Shown here: piece after piece, positions 36,957 through 47,930 of the stretch
Layout: each line of letters opens with the position of its first letter
Numbering within the stretch: position 1 is the stretch's first letter
Assembly (NCBI GenBank): GCA_907163375.1
Contig: CAJQUW010011280.1
Coordinates: 186,001-250,000, forward strand
DNA: 64,000 nt
Direction: 5' to 3'
Origin: Prostheceraeus crozeri
Taxonomy: Eukaryota; Platyhelminthes; Polycladida; Euryleptidae
The notes under the pieces: model-generated
What the model was told of the DNA's origin: nothing
What the model saw: the letters and a program-made list of their open reading frames with translations, nothing else
Databases searched by the model: none
Position numbers and translations under genes: made by a program

Positions 36957-39737
36957 TACATGTAATTATGCCATGCTTCTCTGGAATTTATTTTGTAATA
37001 TACAAGTATTAAGGTCATTATCATTGTATATCAAGTCATTTGCCTGAAATTGAAGGCGTTTTACAATTAACTACTCAGCTACTAATGCTGTCATTCATTA
37101 TTTTTGTGGCTGTAACAATTTGCAATGCCTATCACGAGCAACGCAGTTCGTTCAGGGGAAATGAAATTAATTTGAACATGTCCCGCACAAGCTATATTAC
37201 AGATCAGGCCACATCAAGCAAAATCCTCTGACAGTGCCCCATCGAAAAAATGGGACTACATACATTTAAATTATATAAGCGAAAAATGGACCTAAACATA
37301 CAAAAGAATTACAATTTTGAACATGCATATAGTCAGTCTTTTGATATCAAAATTGCCATACTTTTGCGAGAGGATTTTTTCAAATGATTGTCGTCAATTG
37401 CTAGCAGGCTAGACGACCAATGATGTGACTTTGTATCGAAGTTGGCCTTTAGGATCATACTTTTAAAAAAATTTCCTGAAAAACATGCAAACATATTAAT
37501 GACTCAGTCAGATTTTTATATGTATAGCATCTGAATGAAATCAGATTGCTCTACTCGTACTGAAGTAATTAAACTCTAAGTGATAAGTTGCACATAAAAT
37601 TCAACTTTCCAAAATTTGCGGAAGTGCTTTCGAATTGTTCCTCACCTTCATTATTCGCCTCTATACCGTACCGCGCAACCGCGAAAAAATTTTAAATACT
37701 GATAGCACGAATCGTCAAACTCGATCACATGCACATAGAATTCCTGTGATACAGCAAATAAGAGCTTCATCTGTAATATTTCAATTTTAAACTACTAAAT
37801 ATTGGAAAATCATTCCCTTATGGTTACTCATGGTTACTTATTTCCTGTAAAATTATCAGTGAATTTACATCATAGCCTCATGGCGCCTCTTTCAGAGCTG
37901 TGTCGGCTAGTGATAATCCAAGCGACAGCAACAAGCGACTTGCACTGAATCTTTACTTGTCTTTCGCCATTGAACAATGACTAATTGCATTTCCAGTCGC
38001 CCAGTGATAGACTTAGTATAGGCTAACGGATTATTCACTTCGACCACAATTGAGCTACAAGCTTGCTCTATGACTACAAAAGCATAAGAACCCAAAAAGA
38101 ACCCGAGTCATTGAGTCGGTCACCGAATGGTGCCTTTGAACCAGTTTCATCACTGATATACACACCATCATGCTATAACTTTTTACTTTTTCACCGATAT
38201 TCCTAGACATTCCAAATGTGAAGAATGATTTTAGAAGTTTTTAATATAATCGCAGCTCCATCGCTGAAATTCATCCCCGGAGATATTATTTCAAAAGAGA
38301 GCCGAAGCCTCTTGTATTGACGAACTAGGCTTCGAGGATTGCTGCAATCATCATGCCTGATTGTTAGAATCTCTGTCTTAGTAGCCATGTATCTCAGGGT
38401 TGTTTCGAGGCACAAATCGAATTTCTCTGGTCGACCCGGCTTGCGAAGTTGTCGTGGAGATGTTCTTAGAATCTAATGATCTAGTTGTCATGGTGGTAGA
38501 AATCGATCACAGTATATGATGCATGCAAAAAGAGTCTGACATGTGGATTGGATTTCCTAAAATTTGATGGAATCATGACAATTTGAACACTCTGGTATTC
38601 ATGAATTAGATAAGTGCAAGCGATAGTTGCATTGGCATCCACTGCCAGCTCATCTATATGTAGTTCTATATCATTCATGTGCAATCAAAAGTCCGAGATC
38701 AATGTGTCTGGCTGAAGATTAGGCGGGCTGAGCTTTCAGTGGTCCCCTGTTCACGCGTGCCTGTAGGATGCAAAGCAGGACCAAGGTGAAGCAAGACAAA
38801 CAAACAAATCAAGACACACACTTATTTCATTGAGAGATTTGGAGTCAGAAATTTCTGAGCAACTAGACACGACAACAAAAATGGAAGATTGCTGCACCAG
38901 ATAGCCGGTGTAATAGATGCGAGACCAAATATTTGCCGACTCAACCTATGCAGTAGCCAATAGCCATTCCACCAACATCTGCTTATTCATTACTCATTAT
39001 TCATCTGCTGCATATGCACAGTGTCCTGTACATAGCACTCCCTTCTATTCTTTAGTTATCTATATAGGGTTGTTCCTAACTAAGCCAAGCAATCATAAGC
39101 TCCGTTCATCAGTCTGCAAGCCGATTCCACTGATCTAACCTCCTGCAATAAGACTAAGCATTCATTGCAATGAAATAAAAGCTAATTACTTTCCCTGCTG
39201 CCTTGAAACATGCCGTGTGCGTAGATATAGGCTGATAGCTTCGTTAATAGCGGCAGACCACAAAATTCCACGTCCAGCTGGTGCGTTTAGAAATGCGTTT
39301 TCTTGTGTCAGCATTTTCTGCAAAAGCGTTGATATTTCTAGATAGAGTGAACAATTTTCTATCCAATGATATCAAGTTTGTTGTATGTTTTTGCAGGATA
39401 GAAATAACATCATGATCACGTGAATGAAATATGTCCAATTTTGAATTATTGCTATTTAAATACAACTACTACAATTTCTTGTAAAACCATTGACATTTCT
39501 GGTTTCAGAAAATTTGCAGTCTTTTGATACCTCATACACGCTGCAACTCGCCGTGGTTAAAATAACATCATAAACCGGTGTTTTTGACATTCTCGAACAA
39601 TCCACATACCACTCCCCAGACAATTCTGCGGCATCTTTGATAAAACCAAGCATATTTCTGTAATGTATGGCTCCTATGTATCATAACATTTTCTTGGTTT
39701 TGATTGTAATCTTGTAGTTAAAATAACATAAGAACAT

Positions 39738-39790
39738 GGGGCCTAAATGACCATTTCTTGTGGGGCCTAAATGTACTGGGGCCTAAATGA
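39738..39790 (-). repeat. terminal CATTTAGGCCCC triplet, right end
   Basis: Mirror image of 23152-23204: three GGGGCCTAAAT(G) motifs with the same spacing, ending at 39790. The next 9 bp (CTGGGCACC) precede the CTTTTCC direct repeat and have no counterpart at the left end. Confidence 0.85.
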
Positions 39791-39799
39791 CTGGGCACC

Positions 39800-39935
39800 C
39801 TTTTCCCGATCAATCTTCACAGTTGGTACTCGCCGTCGACGCGTCTAACTTCGCTGTTCGTGCGTCTCTGCAACAGTTGACAGACACTGAACTTCAACCG
39901 CTTGCATTCTTTTCACGGAAACTTACTTTGGTGAT
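39800..39935 (+). mobile_element. Ty3/Gypsy-type pol fossil, RNase H start
   Basis: A short stretch with the start of a Gypsy-type RNase H domain lies immediately right of the foldback element, in the same orientation as the RT part at 22600-23141. The two are the flanks of one fossil separated by the insertion. About 45 bp of unassigned sequence then leads to the right part of DNA-transposon copy C. Confidence 0.82.
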
Positions 39936-40097
39936 TTACCTTACTACAATCATCATAGACATTACCCAAAACCTCTACAATATCATTTCCTTCTGCCTTA
40001 TACTATCATGATCAGTCAATTCCGTTGTAATTTCTTCAAACTGCATAAATATGCACATCTCACATTTGGTAACAATTCCGAATGTATCTCCCTCGAG

Positions 40098-41171
40098 AAG
40101 TGATGCAAATGGAAAATTTTTCAGATGATTTTTCGGAAGATTTTCCAATTTTGCAAAATTTTCCAATGGAAAATTTTGAAATTTATTTTTCGGTGATTGA
40201 CGTTTTTTCCTTTGTTTTGGAGACTTGTTATAGTCGCCTGAAAAGACTTTAATTCTTCAAAGACCGAAAACTTCTCTATCATCCCTGTATGTTACCTTTT
40301 GGAACCAACTGCACCCTCTCCACGTATTTCAGATTTTTCCATATGAATTTTAGACATTAGAAAGATTTCAGATTTCTGTAATTGAATTTCAGATATCTGC
40401 TAGAAGCCCAACTTTGAAAGGATCTTAAATTCAATTGGAGAATCTCCAATTTATCTGGAAATATCTGAAATTCATTTGGGCAGATCTGAAATCGATTTGG
40501 AACATATCTGAACCATCTGAGCTAGAAATGGAAGATGTGCAGTTTGTCCTCATCGAAGATCGGACAATACGCCAGAAGTTAGAAACTGTCATTCTTATAC
40601 TCATCACAGATATTTTCAGTTTCCAAATATCTCACGAGTTTATACAGTCCTTATATATATTCCAATATGGTCGCTTATGCATAATGCTGTGGTGGACTGT
40701 GTGCTTATGCTTCACATATTCATCAACACGGAGAATTTGTATCATTATAATCAAGGTTGCATAATTAAGCCTAACTTTCAAGCTTTAAGCAAGCTCACAA
40801 AACAAGTGCATTATTTTTGCTCCAGATCTTTCACATTGCATGATATTATACCCCCATTGTAATGGAAAGAAGTCCCGTTATCCCAAACGGTGTCTGTGAT
40901 AATCAAAAATGCTAACAAATTACCACAAGCCATTGGTGGTAAAGGAATGCTGAAAATCCGCCGACGGGAGTCGTATTGCTACGATCGTTTTAATCGAAAT
41001 AATATGATGAAATCAAGAGTTTTAGAACAATTTTATTAATGTGTCCATGCCTCGGCTGTGGAAGCGGTCAAATTATAGGGCCTATATCACAAAAAATCAA
41101 AACTTTCAAAATTTTCCAAAATTTTCCAATATTTTCTACGGAAAAAATTTTCCGGAAAATTTTCATCACTA
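40098..41171. mobile_element. hAT-like element, family Y, copy 1
   Basis: The right end, inverted, reads TAGTGATGAAAATTTTCC and the left end AAGTGATGCAAATGGAAAAT. Flanking 8-mers CCCTCGAG and CCCATGAG agree at 6 of 8 positions, fitting an 8-bp hAT target duplication. The subterminal DNA is rich in GGAAAATTTTCC palindromes. It is 1074 bp and non-coding, and splits copy C of family X. Confidence 0.78.
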
Positions 41172-41279
41172 CCCATGAGTTCCTTTAATGAAATCGAAAG
41201 TGTATACAGATTGGGGAATTAATAAATTCGGAGTCACCACTCTACCTAACATATTTACTCTATGGTTGGCAATTTTTGG

Positions 41280-41397
41280 CAAGAATGCCCAACTGTGTTC
41301 ACCTCGAGTTCACTGAATGAAATCTAAACTGTATACACATTTCGTGGGGATTTAATAAATGCTGAGTTGCCACTCTACCTAAATATACTTACTCATG
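41280..41397 (+). mobile_element. TIR element family X, copy D (3' end only)
   Basis: About 118 bp of the right end, directly after copy C: GGGGATTTAATAAATGCTGA, then CCACTCTACCTAAATATAC. It is a truncated relic and shows that the family clusters in rows here. Confidence 0.75.
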
Positions 41398-41458
41398 CTA
41401 TATGCTCACTCTATGATGCAAGCAACGCATGAAAAATGGAAAGACAACAACCATCTGG

Positions 41459-42284
41459 CATAGAGTAAGTATATTAGGTAGAGTGGTAACCCCGCATTTA
41501 TTAAATCCCCAATGTGTATACACCTTCGATTTTATTAAATGAACTCAAAGGAGATACAGTCGGAATTGTTACCAAATGTGAGATATGCTCATTTATACAG
41601 TTTTGAAGAAATTTCAACGGAATTGACTGATCATGACAGCAAAGCAGAAGGAAATGATATTATTTTACAGATAGTCCGTGTCATGACAGCCTTGGTGAGG
41701 TAATGTTTGTTGAATTGGCAACTCGATGACCTGCGCTATTGCTTTCATGCTGAATCTCAAGAGAATCTTCTTAAGCGTGATCAGGCATCAGCTGACACTG
41801 GCATGGCAAAATCACAGTGATTTCAATCAACTTTGAAAGATGCAAATGGGTCCACATCACTATTCAGATTCAAGAAATGAAACATGAATTTAGTGAATCA
41901 TAAAATCATGCCGGTGAAAACTCTATTGAAAACTTGAAATTTCAGCCAAGAAAGCAAGAATAATATCGTGACTTTTTCATAATGACTTTCATTATAATAC
42001 AATTCATGAAATTCCCCTGATAATCAGCTTGATTTCAGCTTTGTTGGGATTCTTATTAGCACATGTTCATTCCCTTTGCTATCCAACTTGTTTCATACTA
42101 CTTATATGGGAGAGTCATCTCGGTAGTATATAAATTGGCAAATTTTTAATTATTTTCAAAAGTGCTCAAATAATTTTTTGGACCACGGGAACGTATCTCC
42201 TCAAAAAACCGAATCTTTTGATATAAAAATTTTCACTGTATACAGATGCTTATTTGAGTCGACACTCTAGCTCCTACTCTATAC
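41459..42284 (-). mobile_element. TIR element family X, copy E (complete, inverted)
   Basis: A roughly 826-bp copy in opposite orientation to the others. It starts CATAGAGTAAGTATATTAGG and ends with the inverted terminal sequence CTCCTACTCTAT. It covers every block of the family in order, including the region where copy C is broken, so it fixes the pre-insertion sequence there. It has no ORF. No target duplication was found at these ends. Confidence 0.82.
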
Positions 42285-42290
42285 ATACAA

Positions 42291-42966
42291 TCGAGTGCTA
42301 AGAGAGCTGGTATTCTGGTGCCTTAGACGGAGATAAGTGCATCAACCATATTACCATATTTCGGCTGCCCATTTCTATGACATGCAAGCAACCAAAAACG
42401 TAGAACCGACTATGGCAAAACGGAGAAGTTTGACATCAAAGTGGGAATACACCAAGGATCAGCTCTTTGTCCGTTCTTGTTCATAGTTATGCTGGATGTT
42501 GTTGCTGAGACGTGCAGTAGCAAAGATTATGTATTATATTATCCATTGTCTTTGTGCAGTAGTGGAGCGCCATGGGATTTGTTGTTGCGAAAACCTGATA
42601 GTGTCTGCGAGATCGGAAGAGGAACTGCAACGTTAAGATGGTTATATTGGTAAGAAGAGGCGGAGAAGAAAGTACTCAAGGTTAACATACAAACACAGAC
42701 GTCGTGACCAGCAGTATATTAGCCTCACGAATAGACATAAGAGATCGACAGGTGCACCATTGCAACAATTGGGAAAGTTCAAATATCTAGGAGTCGCTCT
42801 GCACGAAAAGGGCGGCTCGAGCAGTCTGCAGTACAAGCAAGAATCACTGCAGATTGGGCCATGTGATAGGAGCTGGTACCAATCATGTGTGATAAACGGA
42901 TGAGTTATAAAGTTGAAGACTAAAATATACAAGACGCTGAGAAGACGCGTATATAGATATGGAGCC
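42291..42966 (+). pseudogene. LINE RT remnant, left part (split by hAT)
   Basis: The sequence carries DYGKTEKFDIKVGIHQGSA and LCPFLFIVMLDVVAETCSS (RT motif B region), a GAPWDLL block corresponding to the stretch before the catalytic box, and then KIYKTLRRRVYR just before the insertion. Frames shift several times and the catalytic YADD box is not preserved. It is the same broad LINE class as the young copy at 31104-32933, but old. The hAT-like element interrupts it at 42966. Confidence 0.82.
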
Positions 42967-45187
42967 TATTGATGCAAATGGAAATTTTGAAAATATGGTG
43001 ATTGATGTTTTTTGCTCATCAATGTTTGTACAGACTTCATTGTCATTTGCTAGGTCTATGTAATATTCAAAGATCGAAAACTTTCCTCTCTGATGTTAAA
43101 CTTTTTCTCTGCATGTCTGTTTTAGATCTTTCCTTATGAATTTCAGACATTTCCATGAATTTCAGATTTGTACAATTGAATTACAGATATCAATCAGAAA
43201 CTCAACTGTATACCAAGTATATGAAATTCAATTGTTGAAATCATAAATCCATCTGGAAATGTCTGAAAAAAGAAGATAGGAACTGTCATAAGTATTCTTG
43301 TACTCATCACAGATGAAAACTTCTCACTAGTTTCTCATAGTTTTCATATCCTCAACTGTCTTTGGTCGTTCGAGCATAATCGTTCGTGTCCAGGGTCTCG
43401 GAGCTGGAACCGACAGGAAATATCACGGCTCCGGCTTAAAGTTTGATATCCATTAAGAATTCAGTCACTTTGCGAAATATAGTGATCTTTGACAGAGCAG
43501 CTGAAGCGAATGCAAGCGTAGGTTATCGCTGTAGACCTCCCAAAACCGGCTTGCCTTTATCTCCTCTCAATACATAGCCTTTAAAAGGACATTGCAGACT
43601 TCCTTAAGACTGTGTTCCACCTGAAAAAGGAGTTCTCGGGCGAAAGGCTTTTGTCGAAAAACATGCACATCTCGCCTCAAATTTAATGCACTTATTATTG
43701 AAGCACATTATTGATTCTTAATAATTATTCCCTAAAAACTGTATGGTTTTGTAGGTGTCTCATTCGCAATAAAATACCTAGATGAAGTATCGAAATACTT
43801 CTGAAGAAGCATTTTCGATATGAAAGGATTTTTAGTTCAACGTAGAAATATGTTTCACTTGATTGTTGACTACTAGAGCCCTGACAACTAAGTGGTTGAA
43901 TCGTCCGACGGGCAGTACACTGTTTCTGCAGGGAATGTGGCTGAAAACTGGACTATCAGGGAATACAGTATACCCAATCCATGGCTGCTACGAATCTGCG
44001 CGTCTACCTGGTTCCCGTTTTCAAGGAAACAATAAAAAAATAGTGCACATGCATGTCCAACAGTGTGCGGATTGAAGCTTTTGAAAGCCCCTTCACTGAA
44101 TAGAATACCTCTTTTCAATCAATGATGCCTCACTCTGGAAGAATGAAATATTTGTTCTCACCTCTGATGAAGCTCTATGAGTAGTAGTGCTAGGGAGACT
44201 TCTATCAGTCCTATGTAAATAGAGAAAATTTTCATGGCACCCTCTGTGACTCATGTTTCAAAAACAGTTTTAAGCAGGAAGCACTTAGCTAAGTCACATT
44301 AGTCATAATTTTTAGCATGGTATGCATTTTTCCATCATGCATGTGCTTATGTCTCCGATCAGTGATTATGTACGAAAATGTATTGAAGGACTCAATGTAT
44401 TTCAGCTCAAACTTAATCAGGATGCTGTGTTTTACTACAAAATAACGATTTGATAAATCTAGATGTGTTTATATAGCTTCTTAAACAGGCATATGGACTG
44501 CATGACCTAGAGATGGTTCTACACGCCGTAGTACTTCTCAATTAATCACAGAAAACACAGGCAAATGTTTTTTTACCGAAAATCTCAGTCTTCTCCCACT
44601 AGATGTATATGTGCTTCCTGTGATCTTGTCTGACAAGAGGAGGTACCAGATAGAACCCGGCGACAGATGTGCAGCTTCGCAGTAGCCATCGGGTGTACAT
44701 CGTTGTGTGAAAGTCTCTTGTTTGGTTTCGTGTTGGGGGTCCGACAATACATGTATGTCGAAGGGTCTGGGGTCGTAGTCAGAGCCGGAGCCGTGGTAGC
44801 TGGACCACGTCTCCGAAACCTTGTGTATAACTGCTGCATGGATTGTAAACTTCACAGAATGTGTGATTCATTTTTCTCTACATTTTTCTCATTGCATGAA
44901 AATATGGCCTATTGTGAACCAAGATTCACGTCATCTCATTAGCGGAGTAAGCCCATACAGGTATGATATAGAGATACTTTGATTAAGCCACTGGCAGAAA
45001 AGGAATGCTCTAACATCCTGCGGCCGGAATTCCCATCGCTGCGATTGTTTTTATCGAAATAAAGATAAAATCAAGATTTTTGTAGGCCAATTCTATTGGT
45101 GCATAGCTGCCTCGGCTGTGGTGGTAGCGGACACATTACATCACAAACATTCAAAATTTTCCATATTTCGGAAAATTTTCATCACTA
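42967..45187. mobile_element. hAT-like element, family Y, copy 2 with extra cargo
   Basis: The left end TATTGATGCAAATGGAAATT and the right end (inverted TAGTGATGAAAATTTTCC) match copy 1. So do the flanking internal parts at 43060-43270 and 44990-45187, including a block with TGCCTCGGCTGTGG. Between them lie about 1.6 kb not found in copy 1. Flanks are ATGGAGCC and ATGGACTA, alike in the first five bases. It is inserted in a LINE, whose halves lie on either side. No hAT transposase was recognised. Confidence 0.78.
44538..44855 (-). other. coding-like GC-richer segment inside hAT copy 2
   Basis: Two overlapping minus-strand frames (105 and 84 codons) cover a block much GC-richer than its surroundings. 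The longer frame includes SETWSSYHGSGSDYDPRPFD and TQRCTPDGYCEAAHLSPG. I do not recognise a family. It may be an exon of a host gene captured by the element, or chance frames in a GC-rich block. Convincing splice sites were not found. Confidence 0.3.
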
Positions 45188-45600
45188 ATGGACTAACTGG
45201 AGGAGAACATGCTGGAGAAGACGGAAATGCAGATGTGTGACATTCCGAAACCGCCCAACGAGCGAAAATTTTCGAAACCAGCTGGCTGTGGAAAGGATCA
45301 TGGAGAGGATGAGGAAGACAAGATTGCACTGGTTTGGTCATGTGAACGATTCCATGGACGATTCCAACCTGGTCAAGAAGGTGATGGAGTCCCAGGTGGA
45401 AGGTAGAAGACCAAGAGACAGACCAAGGAAGAGGTGGACGGACAACGTCAGGAAGGACATGGAGAAGTTACAGCTGAAGGAAACCGACGCGAAAAACCGG
45501 ACCTTTTGTGGAGCGAAAATTCGGAGGATGACCTTGTCTAGCGGGAAATGGCACGAGGAGAAAAAAAAGTTCAAACAAATGTAGAAACCAATCCTATTTC
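45188..45600 (+). pseudogene. LINE C-terminal remnant, right part (split by hAT)
   Basis: This continues the LINE of 42291-42966 past the hAT insertion. The frame at 45237-45584 reads VERIMERMRKTRLHWFGHV, NLVKKVMESQVEGRRPRDRP, RKRWTDNVRKDMEKLQLKE and ends AKIRRMTLSSGKW. That order is the canonical post-RT tail of this class. A second frame covers the first 50 codons, so one frameshift lies near 45240. The stop after KKKFKQM is close to the usual ORF end. Confidence 0.88.
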
Positions 45601-46305
45601 CTCGACAAATCAAAAATTGAATCCTTGCTAATTATATAGCATCTTTGAAAAAATGGAGGTGTCCTGATCAGTCCAATGTAATGTCCAATACTAGGAGTCC
45701 CAAGCATGCCTAATCCACATCTCTCTTGCAAGTTCATCGACAATATTTAAGAGTTTCATATTTCTAGAAGTGCAGACCAATTATAAATGATGGCAGACGA
45801 AGCACCTTTGTAAGTGGACAAAAAGAATTTTTTGATGCCTCATACAAATAGGAAAGACAGCCGTTCACCTCAAAAAATGCAAAGACTATCTTTAACAATG
45901 AGGAAGAAACGGACACTGCTTATTGATTTGCAAAATATCTGAAGACATTCAATAATTAACAACAATAACCAACATTTTAATCATGTCACAGGCTTTGTTA
46001 TAGTTTTGTAAATTTAAAGAAACGTTAGCTCATTTAAACTGGTTAGATTGAATACAATGTATTTTTATGAGGCTAGCATGCAAACACACTACCAAAGGCC
46101 ACATTTTCGTCGGTTGGCGATAAATCAGATCAGATTTGTAGGAAAGGAGCAGCTTATTCGCCATCTACCGTTTTTCAATTTTAGATGTATTTCGAAAAAG
46201 ACAAATTCGATTTTCACATCTGCCGATAGTTTTATCACGAAAATGAATGAAAAATAAATTTAGCCAAACTCACCATAATTCCCGAAAATAATGGACTAAA
46301 TAGTG
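45601..46305. other. non-coding stretch, no gene recognised
   Basis: AT-rich sequence, possibly including the 3' tail of the LINE at its left edge. Nothing else was recognised. Confidence 0.4.
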
Positions 46306-47146
46306 CCATACAGTAAGTATATTATGTAACGTATCGACTCGAAAAGTATCTGCATACAGCGAAAATATTTATAAGAAAATATTCAGTTTTTTGCGGGGAT
46401 TACATTCCTGCGATCCAATAAATTATTTGCGCAGTTTTTAAAAACTAAATTTTTGCAAATTATTCTTGTGTTTATATACTACCGACGTGAAGCCACTAAG
46501 TAGTACGCAGCATATTAGATATCAAAAGGTATGAACCTTTGCTAAAGGTATCTTAATTAGGCGGAAATTGAGCTGATTATCAGGGAAGCTTCATAAACCA
46601 AATTATAATGCACAAGTCTCCATTGAAGAATTCAGATCTTATTGTGCTTCATGACTGAAATTTCAAGCTTTTGATTCAATTTTCATCGGCATAATTTTAT
46701 GATTCACTAAATTTATGTTTCATTTTTGAATCTCAATAGTAATGAGGACCCACGTACATCTTTTAAAATAACTTGTGATCATTGTCTTTGATTATGATAT
46801 TCTGCTCTTTCAGTGGCAGGTAGTTTGTGATATGAACACAATTAAAATATTCTTAGGCTGAGCATTAGAGTAAGCACATGTAACTCATCGAATTGCCAAT
46901 TTAACAAACTATGCTACCTCTCCAAGGGTGTCACGACACAGAGGATTTTCAAAATACTATTTTTCTTTCTATATTGTATCATGACCAGTCAAATCCTTGT
47001 AAGTTTCTTTAAAAGTGTAAAAATTTGCATGTCTCACATCGTAATGGGTCTCAATTCAAGTTCATTTAATGAAATCGAAACTGTATACACAATGGGGATT
47101 TAATTAATGCTAAGTTGCCACTCTACCTTATATACTTACTCCATGG
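46306..47146 (+). mobile_element. TIR element family X, copy F (complete)
   Basis: An 841-bp uninterrupted copy. Terminal repeats are about 30 bp: CCATACAGTAAGTATATTAT at the left and, inverted, CCATGGAGTAAGTATATAAG at the right. The flanking 8-mers AAATAGTG and ATAGAGTG agree at 6 of 8 positions, a weak hint of a hAT-like 8-bp target duplication. It is AT-rich and non-coding, and would need an enzyme supplied elsewhere. Confidence 0.85.
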
Positions 47147-47450
47147 ATAGAGTGATTTATTTCAATTGAGAGAAGCCCCAAAACTAGATGTTGGCTAAAT
47201 GATTGACCGTCTAGGCGTCCACACATCAGACTGGTCATGGACAGGTGTAAAACATGATTCACCAGATTATCTTCTGATATTAGCACGCGACGTTCCTACA
47301 GGGTGAACACGTTCACTGCCGGGGCTAAAAACCATGCTCACCGCCCATTGCCAAAGAAAAGTACCATATCAAATTGATTAAAAATACTTGCAAAATATGT
47401 ATTTGGACATTCTAATGACAGATCAAATGTTTTGTTGCAATTTGAAAAGT

Positions 47451-47519
47451 GCGAGTTAACTCATGATTGGCAATGGAAGTAGATTGCGTGTCCCCATTGC
47501 CAGTGACGAGTTAACTCGC
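47451..47519. repeat. 26-bp hairpin with CGAGTTAACTCG palindromes
   Basis: Arms 47451-47476 and 47494-47519 are near-perfect reverse complements, each with GAGTTAACTC and GGCAATGG or its complement, around a 17-bp loop. It sits between the presumed left end and the start codon of the piggyBac-like remnant. Confidence 0.8.
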
Positions 47520-47756
47520 AGTTAGTGTAACCACGTCTTACAGCAAAGTATCGACGTTTCACGACTCGATAACAGCTCAAGCTACTTTTGAGAGCTTTCT
47601 GAGGTTACGGTAGATAGGACAACAACCATCGTGACTCACGCTCAAGAAATTGAGTATCGGTGCTGCAAGAGTCACTGATCGGAAAGGGAATATCGATTGT
47701 TACGCCAACTGAAAGCTACAGTCAGTTGAAAGTCATTTACACTACCAACGCCGGCA

Positions 47757-47924
47757 ATGAAGCGACGATATACACTAGAATACGCAACTGAGCTTTGCGA
47801 AAGCGACGATTCTGATTTCGAATACGACAATCCATTATCAAATGAAGAAAGTCTTGATGAATTGAGTGACAGCGATTTAGACAGCAATGCCAATAACCGG
47901 CATGAGCTCGACTTCAAATATTGA
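47757..47924 (+). pseudogene. piggyBac-like transposase N-terminus, 55 codons
   Basis: The frame starts MKRRYTLEYATELCESDDSD and continues with acidic clusters (NEESLDELSDSDLDSN) before a TGA at 47922. A basic start followed by an acidic serine-rich segment is typical of piggyBac transposase N-termini, which run to 500-600 residues in intact genes. The DDD catalytic core and C-terminal zinc-binding region are absent. Confidence 0.4.
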
Positions 47925-47930
47925 TCATAC

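Larger units (their letters stand above)
33090..39790 (-). repeat. giant foldback, right arm
   Basis: Reverse complement of the left arm, including the same Tc1-like insertion (35521-36956). Because the inserted element sits at the same site in both arms, the arm was duplicated, or one arm was converted by the other, after that insertion. The short frames mirror those of the left arm with scattered single-residue differences. Confidence 0.92.
23142..39799. mobile_element. giant foldback element, 16.7 kb, superfamily unknown
   Basis: Two 6701-bp inverted arms (23152-29852 and 33090-39790) flank a 3237-bp spacer. A direct repeat, CTTTTCC, lies on both sides (23135-23141 and 39800-39806) and is the likely target duplication. 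Allowing one mismatch it could extend to 9 bp. The outer 9-10 bp do not match each other; the matched ends begin TCATTTAGGCCCC. No transposase or integrase was recognised in arms or spacer, apart from passenger elements. The arms are well over 99% identical by eye. It may be a non-autonomous element of a group using 7-9 bp target duplications, such as Mutator-like foldbacks, but this is only inference. Confidence 0.85.
21923..41265 (+). mobile_element. TIR element family X, copy C, split by nested insertions
   Basis: The element proper is about 0.85 kb: 21923-22555, 39980-40097 and 41172-41265. Its order matches the uninterrupted copies E and F across both breaks. It starts CATAGAGTAGGGATG and ends CTAACATATTTACTCTATGG. 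The first break holds a Gypsy pol fossil that itself contains the 16.7-kb foldback; the second holds a hAT-like element. It is therefore the oldest layer of the nest. Confidence 0.85.
47295..47930 (+). mobile_element. piggyBac-like 5' remnant
   Basis: The left part holds a near-palindrome, GGTGAACACGTTCACTGCC, of the kind found near piggyBac ends. A long hairpin and then a short acidic reading frame like the N-terminus of a piggyBac transposase follow. The catalytic domain is absent, and no TTAA-flanked terminus could be fixed on either side. The assignment rests on the N-terminal resemblance and is tentative. Confidence 0.4.

Noticed and set aside
23142-39799. Palindrome as a missed-adapter or assembly artefact
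   Set aside because: The arms differ at several substitutions and indels, a 3.2-kb unique spacer separates them, and the host fossil and host DNA transposon continue correctly on the far side. Long reads would still be decisive.
23142-39799. Polinton/Maverick identity for the giant element
   Set aside because: No family B polymerase, integrase, protease or capsid-like frame was recognised, and the terminal sequence and arm length do not fit.
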